Source of the DNA: a virus
Direction: 5' to 3' (one strand)
DNA length: 31,002 nt
IMG/VR virus record: IMGVR_UViG_3300035670_000913
Location: 1-31,002 of that record
Under the pieces are notes generated by a model, which was given only the letters and a program-made list of their open reading frames with translations, searched no databases and had not been told where the DNA came from. Shown here piece after piece: positions 1-5,834 of this stretch; the first letter of the stretch is position 1, and every line of letters begins with the position of its first letter. Made by a program: the position numbers and the translations under genes.

Positions 1-22
1 TTTCCAGAGGAGTATTTAGAGT

Positions 23-127
23 ATGTCTAAACTATCAGTAGAAGAACTAGAAGAACTAATTTGGCAAATAGACTTGATGTTGTCAGACACACCTGCTATG
101 CTATTCACAACAGAAGAAAGTAGATAA
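23..127 (+). CDS. Small acidic hypothetical protein, 34 aa
   Basis: The ORF opens with ATG 11 nt after an AGAGGAG ribosome-binding site at 6-12. It encodes a 34-residue peptide rich in Glu and Leu with no family I recognise. Its stop TAA at 125-127 is followed one base later by the ATG of the next small gene, as in an operon. The spacing and the Shine-Dalgarno sequence are the only support. Confidence 0.5.
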   Translation: MSKLSVEELEELIWQIDLMLSDTPAMLFTTEESR

Positions 128-128
128 A

Positions 129-248
129 ATGATTTTTTACAACGGATTCAACCTGCTAGTTGATTTGATTTTGGTTGGTTTGGTTTTTGTGGTTGCTCAC
201 GGTGTGGGGTTCCAGAAAGGCAAGAGCCTAAACAAACCACCATTCTAA
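129..248 (+). CDS. Small single-span membrane protein, 39 aa
   Basis: The start ATG lies one base after the preceding stop codon, so the two genes are probably co-translated. A hydrophobic stretch at about residues 9-25 (LLVDLILVGLVFVVA) predicts one membrane span, followed by a basic tail (GFQKGKSLNK). No family is recognised. Other one-span micro-proteins in this window (1684-1755, 9455-9526, 11945-12049, 18858-19031) suggest that tiny membrane proteins are a recurring class in this phage. Confidence 0.5.
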   Translation: MIFYNGFNLLVDLILVGLVFVVAHGVGFQKGKSLNKPPF

Positions 249-298
249 ATTTGCCCTGGGACATCGGAAAAGATCCCAAACCAAGCGGGCTAAACCCT

Positions 299-335
299 AG
301 ATCTAGTGCTTTTCTTATCCTTTAGCACTAGGTCT
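299..335 (+). terminator. Hairpin with 12-bp stem and TTTCTTATCCTTT loop
   Basis: The arms are AGATCTAGTGCT (299-310) and AGCACTAGGTCT (324-335), with one G-T pair. The 13-nt loop TTTCTTATCCTTT is identical to the core of the loop in the hairpin at 2148-2190. It lies between the 129-248 gene and the 462 promoter, so it may terminate the upstream operon. The following T-tract is weak, so a processing or regulatory role is possible. Confidence 0.6.
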
Positions 336-412
336 TGTGGTTTTCGGGCCATTTGTAACAGAAATATAACATTATTAAGTTAATTAAGAAATTCGCTGAA
401 AGATCCACAAAA

Positions 413-434
413 TGTCAGTGATGTGTGTTAGGAT
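413..434 (+). promoter_or_regulatory. Copy 1 of recurrent phage promoter motif
   Basis: AAAATGTC precedes a -10-like TAGGAT at 429-434. The distance from the T of TGTC to the first base of the -10 is 16 nt, as in six other copies in this window. This copy lacks the ACCCC block. The start codon at 462 follows after a 27-nt leader with an AAAGGAT Shine-Dalgarno sequence. Confidence 0.5.
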
Positions 435-461
435 AATCCTACAAGTTGAAAGGATAGATAA

Positions 462-983
462 ATGGATAACTACGTAGAGATTTACACTGAGATTGCAGCT
501 AAGGCTACCTATGGACAAATTGAGCAGGCTAGCAAGTGGTATCTTGATGCAGAGCGTGTAGCCCATGAGGTTGCTAGAAACCTGGATTCAGACTTAGAGG
601 TTGGTGCAAGTGTTGTATCTGCCTTTAGCCCACGTGAGCGTTGGACAAACAATGTTGAGAAGGCTGTATCTTTCTCACTAGGTCAAAAGGTTGTGGGTTT
701 GCCTAACAACTTGGCAATGGCTAAAAAGGCTATCAAGCTTGGGTTTGACGCACTAAATGGTCAAAAGACTAATGCTTTTGCTAGAGCTATTGCAGGCGAT
801 GAGAATGCCGTTGTTATTGACGTATGGATGTTGAGGGCATTAGGTATTGAGAAGAAAACACCTACTCAGTCTCAGTATAAGGAAATGGCTAGAGCTGTAA
901 CTAAGGTTGCTAAGGCTTATGGCACTACCCCACGCACCATGCAGGCACTTATCTGGATTATTGTCAGAGGTTCTGCACTATAA
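462..983 (+). CDS. Conserved actinophage protein (DUF7178-like), 173 aa
   Basis: The ATG is preceded by GAAAGGATAG at about 447-456. The protein contains blocks typical of a family widespread in actinobacterial phages: VSAFSPRERWTNNVEKA at about 52-68, KTNAFARAIAGDE at about 101-113, then VVIDVWMLRALG and a C-terminal MQALIWIIVRG. The middle block (lysine, a glycine-containing turn, then an Asp on a hydrophobic strand) resembles the helix-hairpin-helix/GPD layout of base-excision DNA glycosylases. That likeness is only my inference; the family is formally uncharacterised. It is the first gene after a recurrent-motif promoter. The protein is very likely real and its function is unknown. Confidence 0.9.
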   Translation: MDNYVEIYTEIAAKATYGQIEQASKWYLDAERVAHEVARNLDSDLEVGASVVSAFSPRERWTNNVEKAVSFSLGQKVVGLPNNLAMAKKAIKLGFDALNGQKTNAFARAIAGDENAVVIDVWMLRALGIEKKTPTQSQYKEMARAVTKVAKAYGTTPRTMQALIWIIVRGSAL

Positions 984-1005
984 TGTCAGACCCCTGTGTT
1001 ATAGT
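984..1005 (+). promoter_or_regulatory. Copy 2 of recurrent promoter motif; leaderless start
   Basis: TGTCAGACCCCTGTG leads into an extended -10 TGTTATAGT, with TATAGT at 1000-1005. The ATG at 1012 comes 6 nt later, which places the start codon at the expected transcription start. Confidence 0.65.
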
Positions 1006-1011
1006 ATCAGT

Positions 1012-1191
1012 ATGAGAAAAAAGACTAAGAAGGATAAGTTGGGAATGGCAAACGAGGCTAGGCGTAAGGTTGAGTCTCAAGCCCTATTTCAAGAAATGCT
1101 AAAGAATCCTCACTTAGTTGTTACCCCTAAAAAGTTCAAAGGCACTAGAATGGATAACCTTAGAAAGGCTATAAATGAGAGCAAAGATTAG
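1012..1191 (+). CDS. Small basic hypothetical protein, 59 aa
   Basis: The frame is open further upstream into the previous gene, but the ATG at 1012 is the best start because a TATAGT -10 element ends 6 nt before it. The protein begins MRKKTKKDKLGMANEARRK and is strongly basic. A helical middle (ALFQEMLKNPH) is followed by KKFKGTRMDNLRKAINESK. It could bind nucleic acid, but no family is recognised. Confidence 0.65.
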   Translation: MRKKTKKDKLGMANEARRKVESQALFQEMLKNPHLVVTPKKFKGTRMDNLRKAINESKD

Positions 1192-1264
1192 TAGATACTT
1201 GCTAGCTTTTGTGCTAGGCAAAGTAGTTCCAACCCTAAGTAAGAATTCACACACTAGAAAGTAG
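1175..1264 (+). CDS. Possible 29-aa basic/hydrophobic peptide
   Basis: This ORF starts inside the end of the previous gene, overlapping it by 17 nt, with AAAGG at about 1163-1167 as a possible ribosome-binding site. It has a short hydrophobic stretch (YLLAFVLG) between basic ends. The support is its position between two likely genes. It may equally be chance. Confidence 0.3.
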   Translation: MRAKISRYLLAFVLGKVVPTLSKNSHTRK

Positions 1265-1268
1265 GATC

Positions 1269-1406
1269 ATGTCTCAGGTTTATAACTGTACTGATTGTCA
1301 ACGGTTGATTAGGCCAGGGAATTTATTTGGCCACTACCTGGACAATGTCTGTGCTAGGTGCTATGCTATACGTGTACAACATCCGTCAACAAGAAAGGTA
1401 AGATAG
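1269..1406 (+). CDS. Zinc-ribbon-like small protein, 45 aa
   Basis: The start ATG follows a GAAAGTAGGA Shine-Dalgarno sequence, which is repeated verbatim upstream of several genes in this phage. The sequence contains CTDC near residues 7-10 and CARC near 28-31, two CxxC knuckles about 17 residues apart, as expected for a treble-clef or ribbon zinc site. Its TAG stop overlaps the GTG of the next gene (TAGTG). Function is unknown. Confidence 0.6.
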   Translation: MSQVYNCTDCQRLIRPGNLFGHYLDNVCARCYAIRVQHPSTRKVR

Positions 1407-1684
1407 TGGGTTCTCTTCAAGCAATGGAAATGGCAGAAATTCTAGATATTGATAGTGCATTAGCTTGGCACTTGCAGTCTAATCACTACCCTCCAGTACC
1501 GTCAACAATGATTGAGCCTTGCAAGAATGCTATTGACGCATGTCTTGAGGGTGACTGGATGAGACTGATTCCACTGCCTGCAGGCGTTAGCTTTAGAGGC
1601 TCCTCCATGGCTCCAGCTGCTGACATTGTAGAGCAACACCACTTGGACGCCTGGGTTGAGTTAGATGAGGAAGGTCTCTATTAA
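1406..1684 (+). CDS. Conserved actinophage hypothetical protein, 92 aa
   Basis: I place the start at GTG 1406, which overlaps the preceding TAG stop by one base and has AAAGG at about 1394-1398. The frame is open upstream to an ATG at 1358, but that would overlap the zinc-ribbon gene. The protein contains SALAWHLQSNHYPPVPSTM, an LPAGVSFRGS turn and APAADIVEQHHLDAW. This pattern recurs in small actinophage proteins whose role is not known. Confidence 0.8.
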   Translation: MGSLQAMEMAEILDIDSALAWHLQSNHYPPVPSTMIEPCKNAIDACLEGDWMRLIPLPAGVSFRGSSMAPAADIVEQHHLDAWVELDEEGLY

Positions 1685-1755
1685 TGGAACCTTGGGCAAT
1701 TGCTATAGTACTAGTGGCCCTAGGTGCACTGGTGATATCAAACAGTAGAAAATAG
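1684..1755 (+). CDS. 23-aa single-span membrane micro-protein
   Basis: The ATG overlaps the preceding stop as taATG. The peptide is almost entirely one hydrophobic helix (AIAIVLVALGALVIS) with a short NSRK tail. Tight coupling to the upstream gene and the match to other micro-membrane proteins in this window support it. Confidence 0.5.
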   Translation: MEPWAIAIVLVALGALVISNSRK

Positions 1756-1758
1756 ATT

Positions 1759-1774
1759 TGCATAGGGGTATGCA
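1759..1774 (+). terminator. Small hairpin TGCATA-GGGG-TATGCA after the operon
   Basis: A perfect 6-bp palindromic stem with a GGGG loop lies just after the stop of the 23-aa gene. No U-tract follows, so it may stabilise the transcript end rather than terminate. The remaining gap to 1900 holds a TCGGCCCCCC repeat copy at 1817-1826 and AT-rich sequence. Confidence 0.35.
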
Positions 1775-1814
1775 TAACAGTCCTGGCTATGACTTGAAAC
1801 TGGCCACAAAAAAT

Positions 1815-1826
1815 GCTCGGCCCCCC
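1815..1826. repeat. Intergenic repeat GCTCGGCCCCCC (copy 1)
   Basis: The core TCGGCCCCC occurs four times in inter-operon gaps of the first 5.1 kb: here, 3899-3910, and in reverse orientation at 3159-3168 and 5077-5086. Nearby GATC-containing sequence is partly conserved. Function is unknown. Confidence 0.5.
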
Positions 1827-1900
1827 AGGATCTGATCTGTCAATGTACGAAACCTACAAAAATTTCCCCAAAACTTTGTAAAAAAAAGATGCCAAATGAT

Positions 1901-1929
1901 TTGACAAAGTAGCGTTTATCCGTCATAAT
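1901..1929 (+). promoter_or_regulatory. Sigma70-type promoter TTGACA-17-CATAAT
   Basis: A perfect -35 TTGACA (1901-1906) and a -10 CATAAT (1924-1929) are separated by 17 bp. The predicted start near 1936 coincides with the first base of a hairpin, ATCACC-AAGGC-GGTGAT (1936-1952), so the mRNA would begin with a protected stem. It drives the 1994 gene. Confidence 0.75.
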
Positions 1930-1993
1930 AGATACATCACCAAGGCGGTGATACAAAATCAAACAAGACCCTCTGGGTTGGATAGGAAGCAAA

Positions 1994-2140
1994 ATGAACA
2001 CTCTAACTGTTGGCTCACAGTTCACCACCGCTAAGTCTGGCGTAACTGGTGTTATTCAGGAGATTGTCAAGAACGCAAATGGCTCTAGCCGTGTCCGTCT
2101 TGATGTCGCAGGTCAGCCTCGCTGGACTACTGTAAAGTAA
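1994..2140 (+). CDS. Small hypothetical protein, 48 aa
   Basis: The ATG follows GGATAGGAAG, a good ribosome-binding site 5 nt upstream. The peptide (MNTLTVGSQFTT..., ...RWTTVK) looks like a short beta-rich domain with Gly-Val turns. No family function is known. It is transcribed from the strong promoter at 1901-1929 with a 5' hairpin, and a long-stem hairpin follows it at 2148-2190. It is therefore a well-delimited, probably highly expressed one-gene unit. Confidence 0.75.
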   Translation: MNTLTVGSQFTTAKSGVTGVIQEIVKNANGSSRVRLDVAGQPRWTTVK

Positions 2141-2147
2141 TGTAGAT

Positions 2148-2190
2148 TTGAGGGGGGTAGCGTTTCTTATCCTTTCTCTGCCCCTCTCAA
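2148..2190 (+). terminator. 13-bp hairpin with shared TTTCTTATCCTTT loop
   Basis: The arms TTGAGGGGGGTAG (2148-2160) and CTGCCCCTCTCAA (2178-2190) pair over 13 bp with two G-T pairs. The 17-nt loop contains TTTCTTATCCTTT, exactly the loop of the 299-335 hairpin. It lies between 1994-2140 and 2230, acting as a terminator or a structured intercistronic element. Confidence 0.65.
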
Positions 2191-2229
2191 CTACCTCCTC
2201 CAATAACAACCTCTAAAGAAAGTTACTAA

Positions 2230-2469
2230 ATGTCAGGCAAGATTATTGCTCAGAAGAAAAACCAGCGTCTAGCAGTTCGCACAGAGATTTGGAACACCAA
2301 GTCTGGCGAAGGTGTCAAGGCTGTTGTTCGCAATCCAAATGGCACTTTTGATGGTGCTACTAACCAGACCCAACTAATTCGTATGCCAGAGGCAAGAGTA
2401 GTAGAGAAGATTGTTACTAAGACTATCTCTGTTCCTGCTGAGCGTAAGAAGTTCTTGGGACTGTTCTAA
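2230..2469 (+). CDS. Hypothetical protein, 79 aa
   Basis: The start ATG is preceded by TAAAGAAAG. The protein is basic (MSGKIIAQKKNQRLAVRTE) with a central NPNGTFDGATN turn and a C-terminal KKFLGLF. I do not recognise a family. It is followed directly by the conserved-loop hairpin at 2480-2502 and then the next promoter. Confidence 0.75.
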   Translation: MSGKIIAQKKNQRLAVRTEIWNTKSGEGVKAVVRNPNGTFDGATNQTQLIRMPEARVVEKIVTKTISVPAERKKFLGLF

Positions 2470-2479
2470 ACAAATGTGC

Positions 2480-2502
2480 TGGGCATCACATAAAACTGCC
2501 TA
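2480..2502 (+). other. Stem-loop with conserved 11-nt TAAAAC loop (copy 1)
   Basis: The stem TGGGCA/TGCCTA flanks the 11-nt loop TCACATAAAAC. Two sister elements at 3014-3036 and 5050-5072 share the loop length and the TAAAAC end. The stem bases covary, G-C here and A-T in copy 2, which argues for a selected RNA structure. It lies 10 nt past a stop codon. Confidence 0.6.
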
Positions 2503-2505
2503 AAA

Positions 2506-2527
2506 TGTCACACCCCTAAACTATAAT
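2506..2527 (+). promoter_or_regulatory. Copy 3 of recurrent promoter motif
   Basis: AAAATGTCACACCCCT is followed by TATAAT at 2522-2527, with the standard 16-nt offset from TGTC to the -10. The 2557 gene follows after a 29-nt leader. Confidence 0.65.
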
Positions 2528-2556
2528 AAACATACCCCAAACGAAAGTAGAAAATA

Positions 2557-3003
2557 ATGGCTAGAACCATTTCCGTCAAAGTTCCAGTTGCTACCCTAAT
2601 TGCGAACATTGAGAACAAGATTGCTGAGATTGACGCAGCGATTGCTAACTACCCTGCTGAGCGTGAAGCATACGACAAGGCAAACGAGGCATACAAGGCA
2701 AAGGTTGCTGAGTTTGTTGCTGGTTTTGTTGCTAACAACATTGACAAGATTGGCTATGACTATGACGACACTATCCGTCTAATGACCAGAGGTAGTGTTG
2801 TTGAGTTGGAGTTCAAGACTGACGCTATTGCTGGTTTCCCTCAGAAGCCAGTAGAGCCAAATCGCCCAAACCAGAACACCTACTATGGTCGTGACTATGT
2901 TACGCCAAAGTCAATTCTTGAGAAGAACCTGCGTATTCTTCAGATGACCTCACAGGAAGAAGTGAACGCATCAACCTATGGTGCGATAATGGAAATCCTT
3001 TAG
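2557..3003 (+). CDS. Hypothetical protein with N-terminal coiled coil, 148 aa
   Basis: The ATG follows GAAAGTAG. Residues about 12-55 form an alanine/glutamate-rich helix likely to be a coiled coil (ENKIAEIDAAIANYPAEREA and KANEAYKAKVAEF). The C-terminal part is rich in Pro, Asn and Tyr (NRPNQNTYYGRDYVTPKS). No catalytic motif is seen. The gene has its own promoter copy upstream and a conserved-loop hairpin immediately downstream. Confidence 0.85.
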   Translation: MARTISVKVPVATLIANIENKIAEIDAAIANYPAEREAYDKANEAYKAKVAEFVAGFVANNIDKIGYDYDDTIRLMTRGSVVELEFKTDAIAGFPQKPVEPNRPNQNTYYGRDYVTPKSILEKNLRILQMTSQEEVNASTYGAIMEIL

Positions 3004-3013
3004 GGGAGTGACC

Positions 3014-3036
3014 TGAGCAAGTCCTAAAACTGCTCA
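3014..3036 (+). other. Stem-loop with conserved TAAAAC loop (copy 2)
   Basis: TGAGCA pairs with TGCTCA around the 11-nt loop AGTCCTAAAAC. Relative to copies 1 and 3 one G-C pair is replaced by A-T, a compensatory change. It lies 10 nt after the stop of the 148-aa gene. Confidence 0.6.
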
Positions 3037-3107
3037 AGGACTCTAACCAAATAACTAGTCAATGTTTGGTTGGTGCTGATGACTCTACAGCAGACAGACG
3101 AGTAAGT

Positions 3108-3137
3108 CCTCCCAGGAATTCGCAAGAGCCTGGGGGG
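3108..3137 (+). terminator. Intrinsic terminator-like hairpin
   Basis: CCTCCCAGG (3108-3116) pairs with CCTGGGGGG (3129-3137), with one G-T pair, and is followed by CATTTCTTT. It marks the end of the 2557 transcript. An open frame at 3066-3260 spans it and the next promoter and is unlikely to be a gene. Confidence 0.65.
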
Positions 3138-3158
3138 CATTTCTTTACCCTGGGATCT

Positions 3159-3168
3159 GGGGGGCCGA
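3159..3168. repeat. Intergenic repeat TCGGCCCCCC (copy 2, reverse orientation)
   Basis: Read on the minus strand this is TCGGCCCCCC followed by AGATC, close to copy 1. It lies between a terminator and promoter copy 4. Confidence 0.45.
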
Positions 3169-3213
3169 TGGTATATAACAAAAGGATCACAGCTTTACGT
3201 TACGATGATAAAA

Positions 3214-3235
3214 TGTCCTACCCCTGTGTTACAGT
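3214..3235 (+). promoter_or_regulatory. Copy 4 of recurrent promoter motif
   Basis: AAAATGTCCTACCCCTGTG runs into the extended -10 TGTTACAGT, with TACAGT at 3230-3235 and the same 16-nt offset as the other copies. It drives the 3260 gene. Confidence 0.65.
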
Positions 3236-3259
3236 ATTAGTAATTGAAAGGAATAACTA

Positions 3260-3859
3260 ATGGGAACACGACACATCACTAAGGTAATCAAGGACAACAA
3301 GGTTGTTGTATCACAATATGGCCAATGGGATGGCTACCCCTCTGGACAGGGGCTAACTTGCTACTTCTTCTTGCAGGATGACAACAACATTGAGAACCTA
3401 CGCAAGAACATCAAGAACATCTTTTACCCAACTGATGAGCAGTTGCAGGAGTATTCAGCACCATTCACCAATGAGAATGGAATGATGGACTGGGAGTCTG
3501 GCAAGGCATTCTCAGAGAAGTATCCTAGTCTAACTAGAGATACAGGTGCAGAGATTCTGCGTGTTATCGCTGATTCAGGTGACGGACTTGTTCCAATTGT
3601 TTTGGATACAGACTTTGAGAATGACGCTCTGATGTGTGAGGGTATCTATGAAATCAACCTAGACACTAACAGATTCATTACTAAGTTTGATAGAATCTAT
3701 GACGAGCAGGATGACAACCACGGAGAGTTTAGGGTTGTTGTAGACCTTCACATCTATGAGGATGTTCAGAAGATTCACCCTGCTAGGTATCTAATGGAGT
3801 GCAACATTCCAAGACTGGAAGCAGAGCATATCATTGAGGGTTTGAATAGCAGAGTCTAA
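3260..3859 (+). CDS. Conserved phage hypothetical protein (MGTRH...QYGQWDGYP family), 199 aa
   Basis: The ATG at 3260 has GAAAGGA 7 nt upstream. The N-terminus MGTRHITKV, with SQYGQWDGYPSGQG at about 38-51, is a signature of a protein family found in many phages and some bacteria. I know of no assigned biochemical role. The remainder is acidic and mixed alpha/beta, with a C-terminal DLHIYEDVQKIHPARYLM. It is flanked by its own promoter copy and an intrinsic terminator, making a monocistronic unit. Confidence 0.9.
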   Translation: MGTRHITKVIKDNKVVVSQYGQWDGYPSGQGLTCYFFLQDDNNIENLRKNIKNIFYPTDEQLQEYSAPFTNENGMMDWESGKAFSEKYPSLTRDTGAEILRVIADSGDGLVPIVLDTDFENDALMCEGIYEINLDTNRFITKFDRIYDEQDDNHGEFRVVVDLHIYEDVQKIHPARYLMECNIPRLEAEHIIEGLNSRV

Positions 3860-3866
3860 ACACACT

Positions 3867-3893
3867 ACCCCTGGGACTTGACATCCTGGGGGT
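3867..3893 (+). terminator. Intrinsic terminator of the 3260 gene
   Basis: ACCCCTGGGA (3867-3876) pairs with TCCTGGGGGT (3884-3893) around a 7-nt loop, including two G-T pairs, and is followed by TTTGT. Confidence 0.7.
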
Positions 3894-3898
3894 TTTGT

Positions 3899-3910
3899 GC
3901 TCGGCCCCCC
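3899..3910. repeat. Intergenic repeat GCTCGGCCCCCC (copy 3)
   Basis: This 12-mer is identical to the one at 1815-1826. It sits between the terminator and the next promoter. Confidence 0.5.
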
Positions 3911-3958
3911 GTTACCAGATCGTAACCTTACGAAGTCTAATTATTTTGCCCAGAATGC

Positions 3959-3987
3959 TTGACAATGTCTGACCCACTCTGTATACT
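3959..3987 (+). promoter_or_regulatory. Copy 5 of recurrent motif with perfect TTGACA -35
   Basis: TTGACA (3959-3964), a 17-bp spacer beginning ATGTCTGACCC, and TATACT (3982-3987). This copy fixes the geometry: the conserved TGTC block of all copies lies inside the -35/-10 spacer. It drives the DUF932 gene at 4025. Confidence 0.75.
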
Positions 3988-4024
3988 AGTCTTATTAGAA
4001 ACCCCTAACAGAAAGCGAGACACC

Positions 4025-5035
4025 ATGGCTCACCTACTAGAGACCAACGGAGACCAAGCAACCTTTGCTAGTTTTCGTGAACCAGCTTGGCACAAGCTAG
4101 GCACCGTATTCAATGAAGAAGTTTCAACTGCTGAGATGCTGAAGCTTGCTCACCTAGACAACTGGAATGTTCGTCTTGAAGATGTCGCAATTCCTGATGG
4201 CTTTGCCTCTGACCGCAGTTATTCTTTTGTAACTCGCACTAACCCATTTGACAAGACCCAGAATGATGTTCTTGGTGTTGTGGGCGAGCGTTATGTCCCT
4301 TTGCAGAATGAAGATTTGTTTGACTTTGGAGACATGCTCTTGGACGGTGGCAGGTGGGAGACTGCTGGCTCTATCAAGGGTGGACGCCAAGTATTTGGTT
4401 CACTTGCTCTTGACCGCCAGACTATCCTAGACCCTAACGGCGTGTCTGATAAGGTGAACACCTATTTGCTAGTGAACACTAGCCATGACGGTTCTATTGC
4501 AATTCAGGCATCTATCACACCTGTTCGTGTTGTTTGTGCTAACACTCTAAACCTAGCTCTTGGACAGCGTGGACGAAATGGTTCTGTAAAGCAGTCGTTC
4601 AAGATTCGCCACACCGCCACTGCATCTGGCAAGGTTCAGACTGCTCGTGAGGCTTTGGGACTTGCTCACAAATACATGGACGAATTCGACAAAATGGCAC
4701 AAGCCATGATTGAGACTGAAGTTACCAAGGCTCAATTCGACAAGGTTGTGGAGACCCTATACCCTAAGCCAGAAAAGGATTCCAAGGGAAGCATGAAGAA
4801 GTGGGAATCCAAGGTAGACCAGCTAAACGCTATCTATGTTGGAGACTTCAACAACACTATCTCTGGCACTGCTTGGGGTGTGGCTAACGCCATGACTGAG
4901 AGGCTAGACTGGTATCGCTCTGCTCGTGGTGGCTCCAATGAGTCTATCCTAGCTGCTGCTTCTGGCTTTGACCCTGTGACCACTGCTGAGAAGAACAAGG
5001 TGTTTAGCGTTGTCAAAGAACTGATAATGGCATAA
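4025..5035 (+). CDS. DUF932 phage/plasmid-like protein (TIGR03299 type), 336 aa
   Basis: The chosen ATG (4025) is preceded by GAAAGCGAG. The frame extends upstream to 3959 across the promoter, which argues against the longer form. Diagnostic features are REPAWHKLGTVFNEEVSTAEML near residues 18-39, an internal VLGVVGERYVPLQNEDLFDF segment, and ITPVRVVCANTLNLAL followed by KIRHTA in the middle. These match the DUF932/TIGR03299 family of phage and plasmid proteins, resembling LGT-motif proteins of unknown function. The length is normal for the family. It forms a single-gene transcription unit. Confidence 0.93.
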   Translation: MAHLLETNGDQATFASFREPAWHKLGTVFNEEVSTAEMLKLAHLDNWNVRLEDVAIPDGFASDRSYSFVTRTNPFDKTQNDVLGVVGERYVPLQNEDLFDFGDMLLDGGRWETAGSIKGGRQVFGSLALDRQTILDPNGVSDKVNTYLLVNTSHDGSIAIQASITPVRVVCANTLNLALGQRGRNGSVKQSFKIRHTATASGKVQTAREALGLAHKYMDEFDKMAQAMIETEVTKAQFDKVVETLYPKPEKDSKGSMKKWESKVDQLNAIYVGDFNNTISGTAWGVANAMTERLDWYRSARGGSNESILAAASGFDPVTTAEKNKVFSVVKELIMA

Positions 5036-5049
5036 CCTGTATTCCTTCC

Positions 5050-5072
5050 TGGGCATGAAGTAAAACTGCCTC
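5050..5072 (+). other. Stem-loop with conserved TAAAAC loop (copy 3)
   Basis: The pairing core is GGGCA (5051-5055) with TGCCT (5067-5071) around the 11-nt loop TGAAGTAAAAC. Same stem positions, loop length and TAAAAC loop end as copies 1 and 2, again about 15 nt past a stop codon. Confidence 0.6.
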
Positions 5073-5076
5073 CATT

Positions 5077-5086
5077 GGGGGCCGAG
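5077..5086. repeat. Intergenic repeat CTCGGCCCCC (copy 4, reverse orientation)
   Basis: GGGGGCCGAG on the plus strand is the reverse complement of the repeat core. It lies in the gap between DUF932 and the next operon. Confidence 0.5.
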
Positions 5087-5152
5087 GATCGTATCGGGCA
5101 CCAAATTGCATTAAGAAAAACTTTAAGAATTTCCAAGATATTTTCCATAAAA

Positions 5153-5174
5153 TGTCGTACCCCTCTGCTAGTAT
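5153..5174 (+). promoter_or_regulatory. Copy 6 of recurrent promoter motif
   Basis: AAAATGTCGTACCCCTCTG runs into TGCTAGTAT, with TAGTAT at 5169-5174 and the standard 16-nt offset. It drives the 5199 operon. Confidence 0.65.
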
Positions 5175-5198
5175 TTATACAAGTAGGAAAGGAAAAAC

Positions 5199-5387
5199 AT
5201 GGGCAGGTACTATGTAAAAATGAAGATTGATTTTGCTGGAGAAATTGAAGCTGATTCTGCTGACCATGCAGAGGAACTAGCTTGGACTTCATGGGGTGAC
5301 ACAATGGATTCAGAGATTACGTATGATGGTGTTTATTCTATTGATGTTGAGGAATTAGACGAGGAAGAAGAAGAGGAAGAAGACTAA
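5199..5387 (+). CDS. Small acidic protein with poly-Glu tail, 62 aa
   Basis: The ATG follows AGGAAAGG. The N-terminal half resembles a short beta-strand domain (YYVKMKIDFAGEIEADSADH). Residues about 51-62 are almost uninterrupted Glu/Asp. The 7075-7260 protein has a comparable layout. Such acidic tails can mimic DNA or occupy basic surfaces, but no function can be assigned. Its TAA overlaps the next ATG. Confidence 0.75.
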   Translation: MGRYYVKMKIDFAGEIEADSADHAEELAWTSWGDTMDSEITYDGVYSIDVEELDEEEEEEED

Positions 5388-5560
5388 TGGGATTCTTTGT
5401 TAGTGAGTATGAGACTTATCGTGATGGCACCTTGTATACCAGGAAAATTAAGACTGGTGAATACTACGATCTATACCGCTGTGTAGGCTGTGGTAAGAGT
5501 TGGAAATCAAATGCCAAGAAGATTGGACACAAGGAAGCTGCTTGTAGGAGGTATAGGTAA
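5387..5560 (+). CDS. Small Cys/His zinc-binding-like protein, 57 aa
   Basis: The gene starts with ATG overlapping the preceding stop as taATG. RCVGCGKSWKSNAKKIGH followed by KEAAC contains a C-x2-C...H...C arrangement resembling a zinc knuckle (residues about 32-53). The tail is basic (CRRYR). Its stop TAA lies just before promoter copy 7. No family is recognised. Confidence 0.65.
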   Translation: MGFFVSEYETYRDGTLYTRKIKTGEYYDLYRCVGCGKSWKSNAKKIGHKEAACRRYR

Positions 5561-5562
5561 AA

Positions 5563-5584
5563 TGTCTGACCCTAGTGCTATAGT
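5563..5584 (+). promoter_or_regulatory. Copy 7 of recurrent promoter motif; leaderless start
   Basis: AAAATGTCTGACCCTAGTG runs into the extended -10 TGCTATAGT, with TATAGT at 5579-5584. The ATG at 5592 comes 7 nt later, so the mRNA is probably leaderless. Confidence 0.65.
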
Positions 5585-5591
5585 TACTACT

Positions 5592-5834
5592 ATGAAAGTA
5601 TGTCCTAATCACGAAGGTAATTACGATTGCACCCCATTTTGCAGAATTTGTGAGGGGGAGCAAGAGTATGAGTCTAATGGTTATTTACCTTGTCAGAGAT
5701 TTGGCCATTGTGGCAACGAGGTGGAAGAAGATGTATGGCATGAGGAACTAGGTTTCTGCCTAGATTGTTCTAACCTATACTTTAATCACAAACTAAACCC
5801 ATACACACTAGAAGAGGAAGAAGGTTGGGAATGA
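5592..5834 (+). CDS. Cys-rich zinc-binding-like protein, 80 aa
   Basis: The frame is open upstream, but the -10 element ending 7 nt before the ATG at 5592 decides the start. Cys and His pairs occur as MKVCPNHEG, CTPFCRIC, CQRFGHCGN and CLDC, enough ligands for two zinc sites. The C-terminus is acidic. The stop overlaps the next start as ATGA. It is a conserved-looking actinophage small zinc protein of unknown role. Confidence 0.7.
   Translation: MKVCPNHEGNYDCTPFCRICEGEQEYESNGYLPCQRFGHCGNEVEEDVWHEELGFCLDCSNLYFNHKLNPYTLEEEEGWE

Noticed and set aside
3066-3260. Open frame of 64 codons on the plus strand
   Set aside because: It runs through an intrinsic terminator, a repeat copy and a promoter-motif copy. 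Its codon content is unlike its neighbours and it has no ribosome-binding site.
4834-5304. 156-codon open frame on the minus strand
   Set aside because: It lies antisense to the end of the DUF932 gene and the intergenic control region. Its product is low in plausible domain content and is a shadow.
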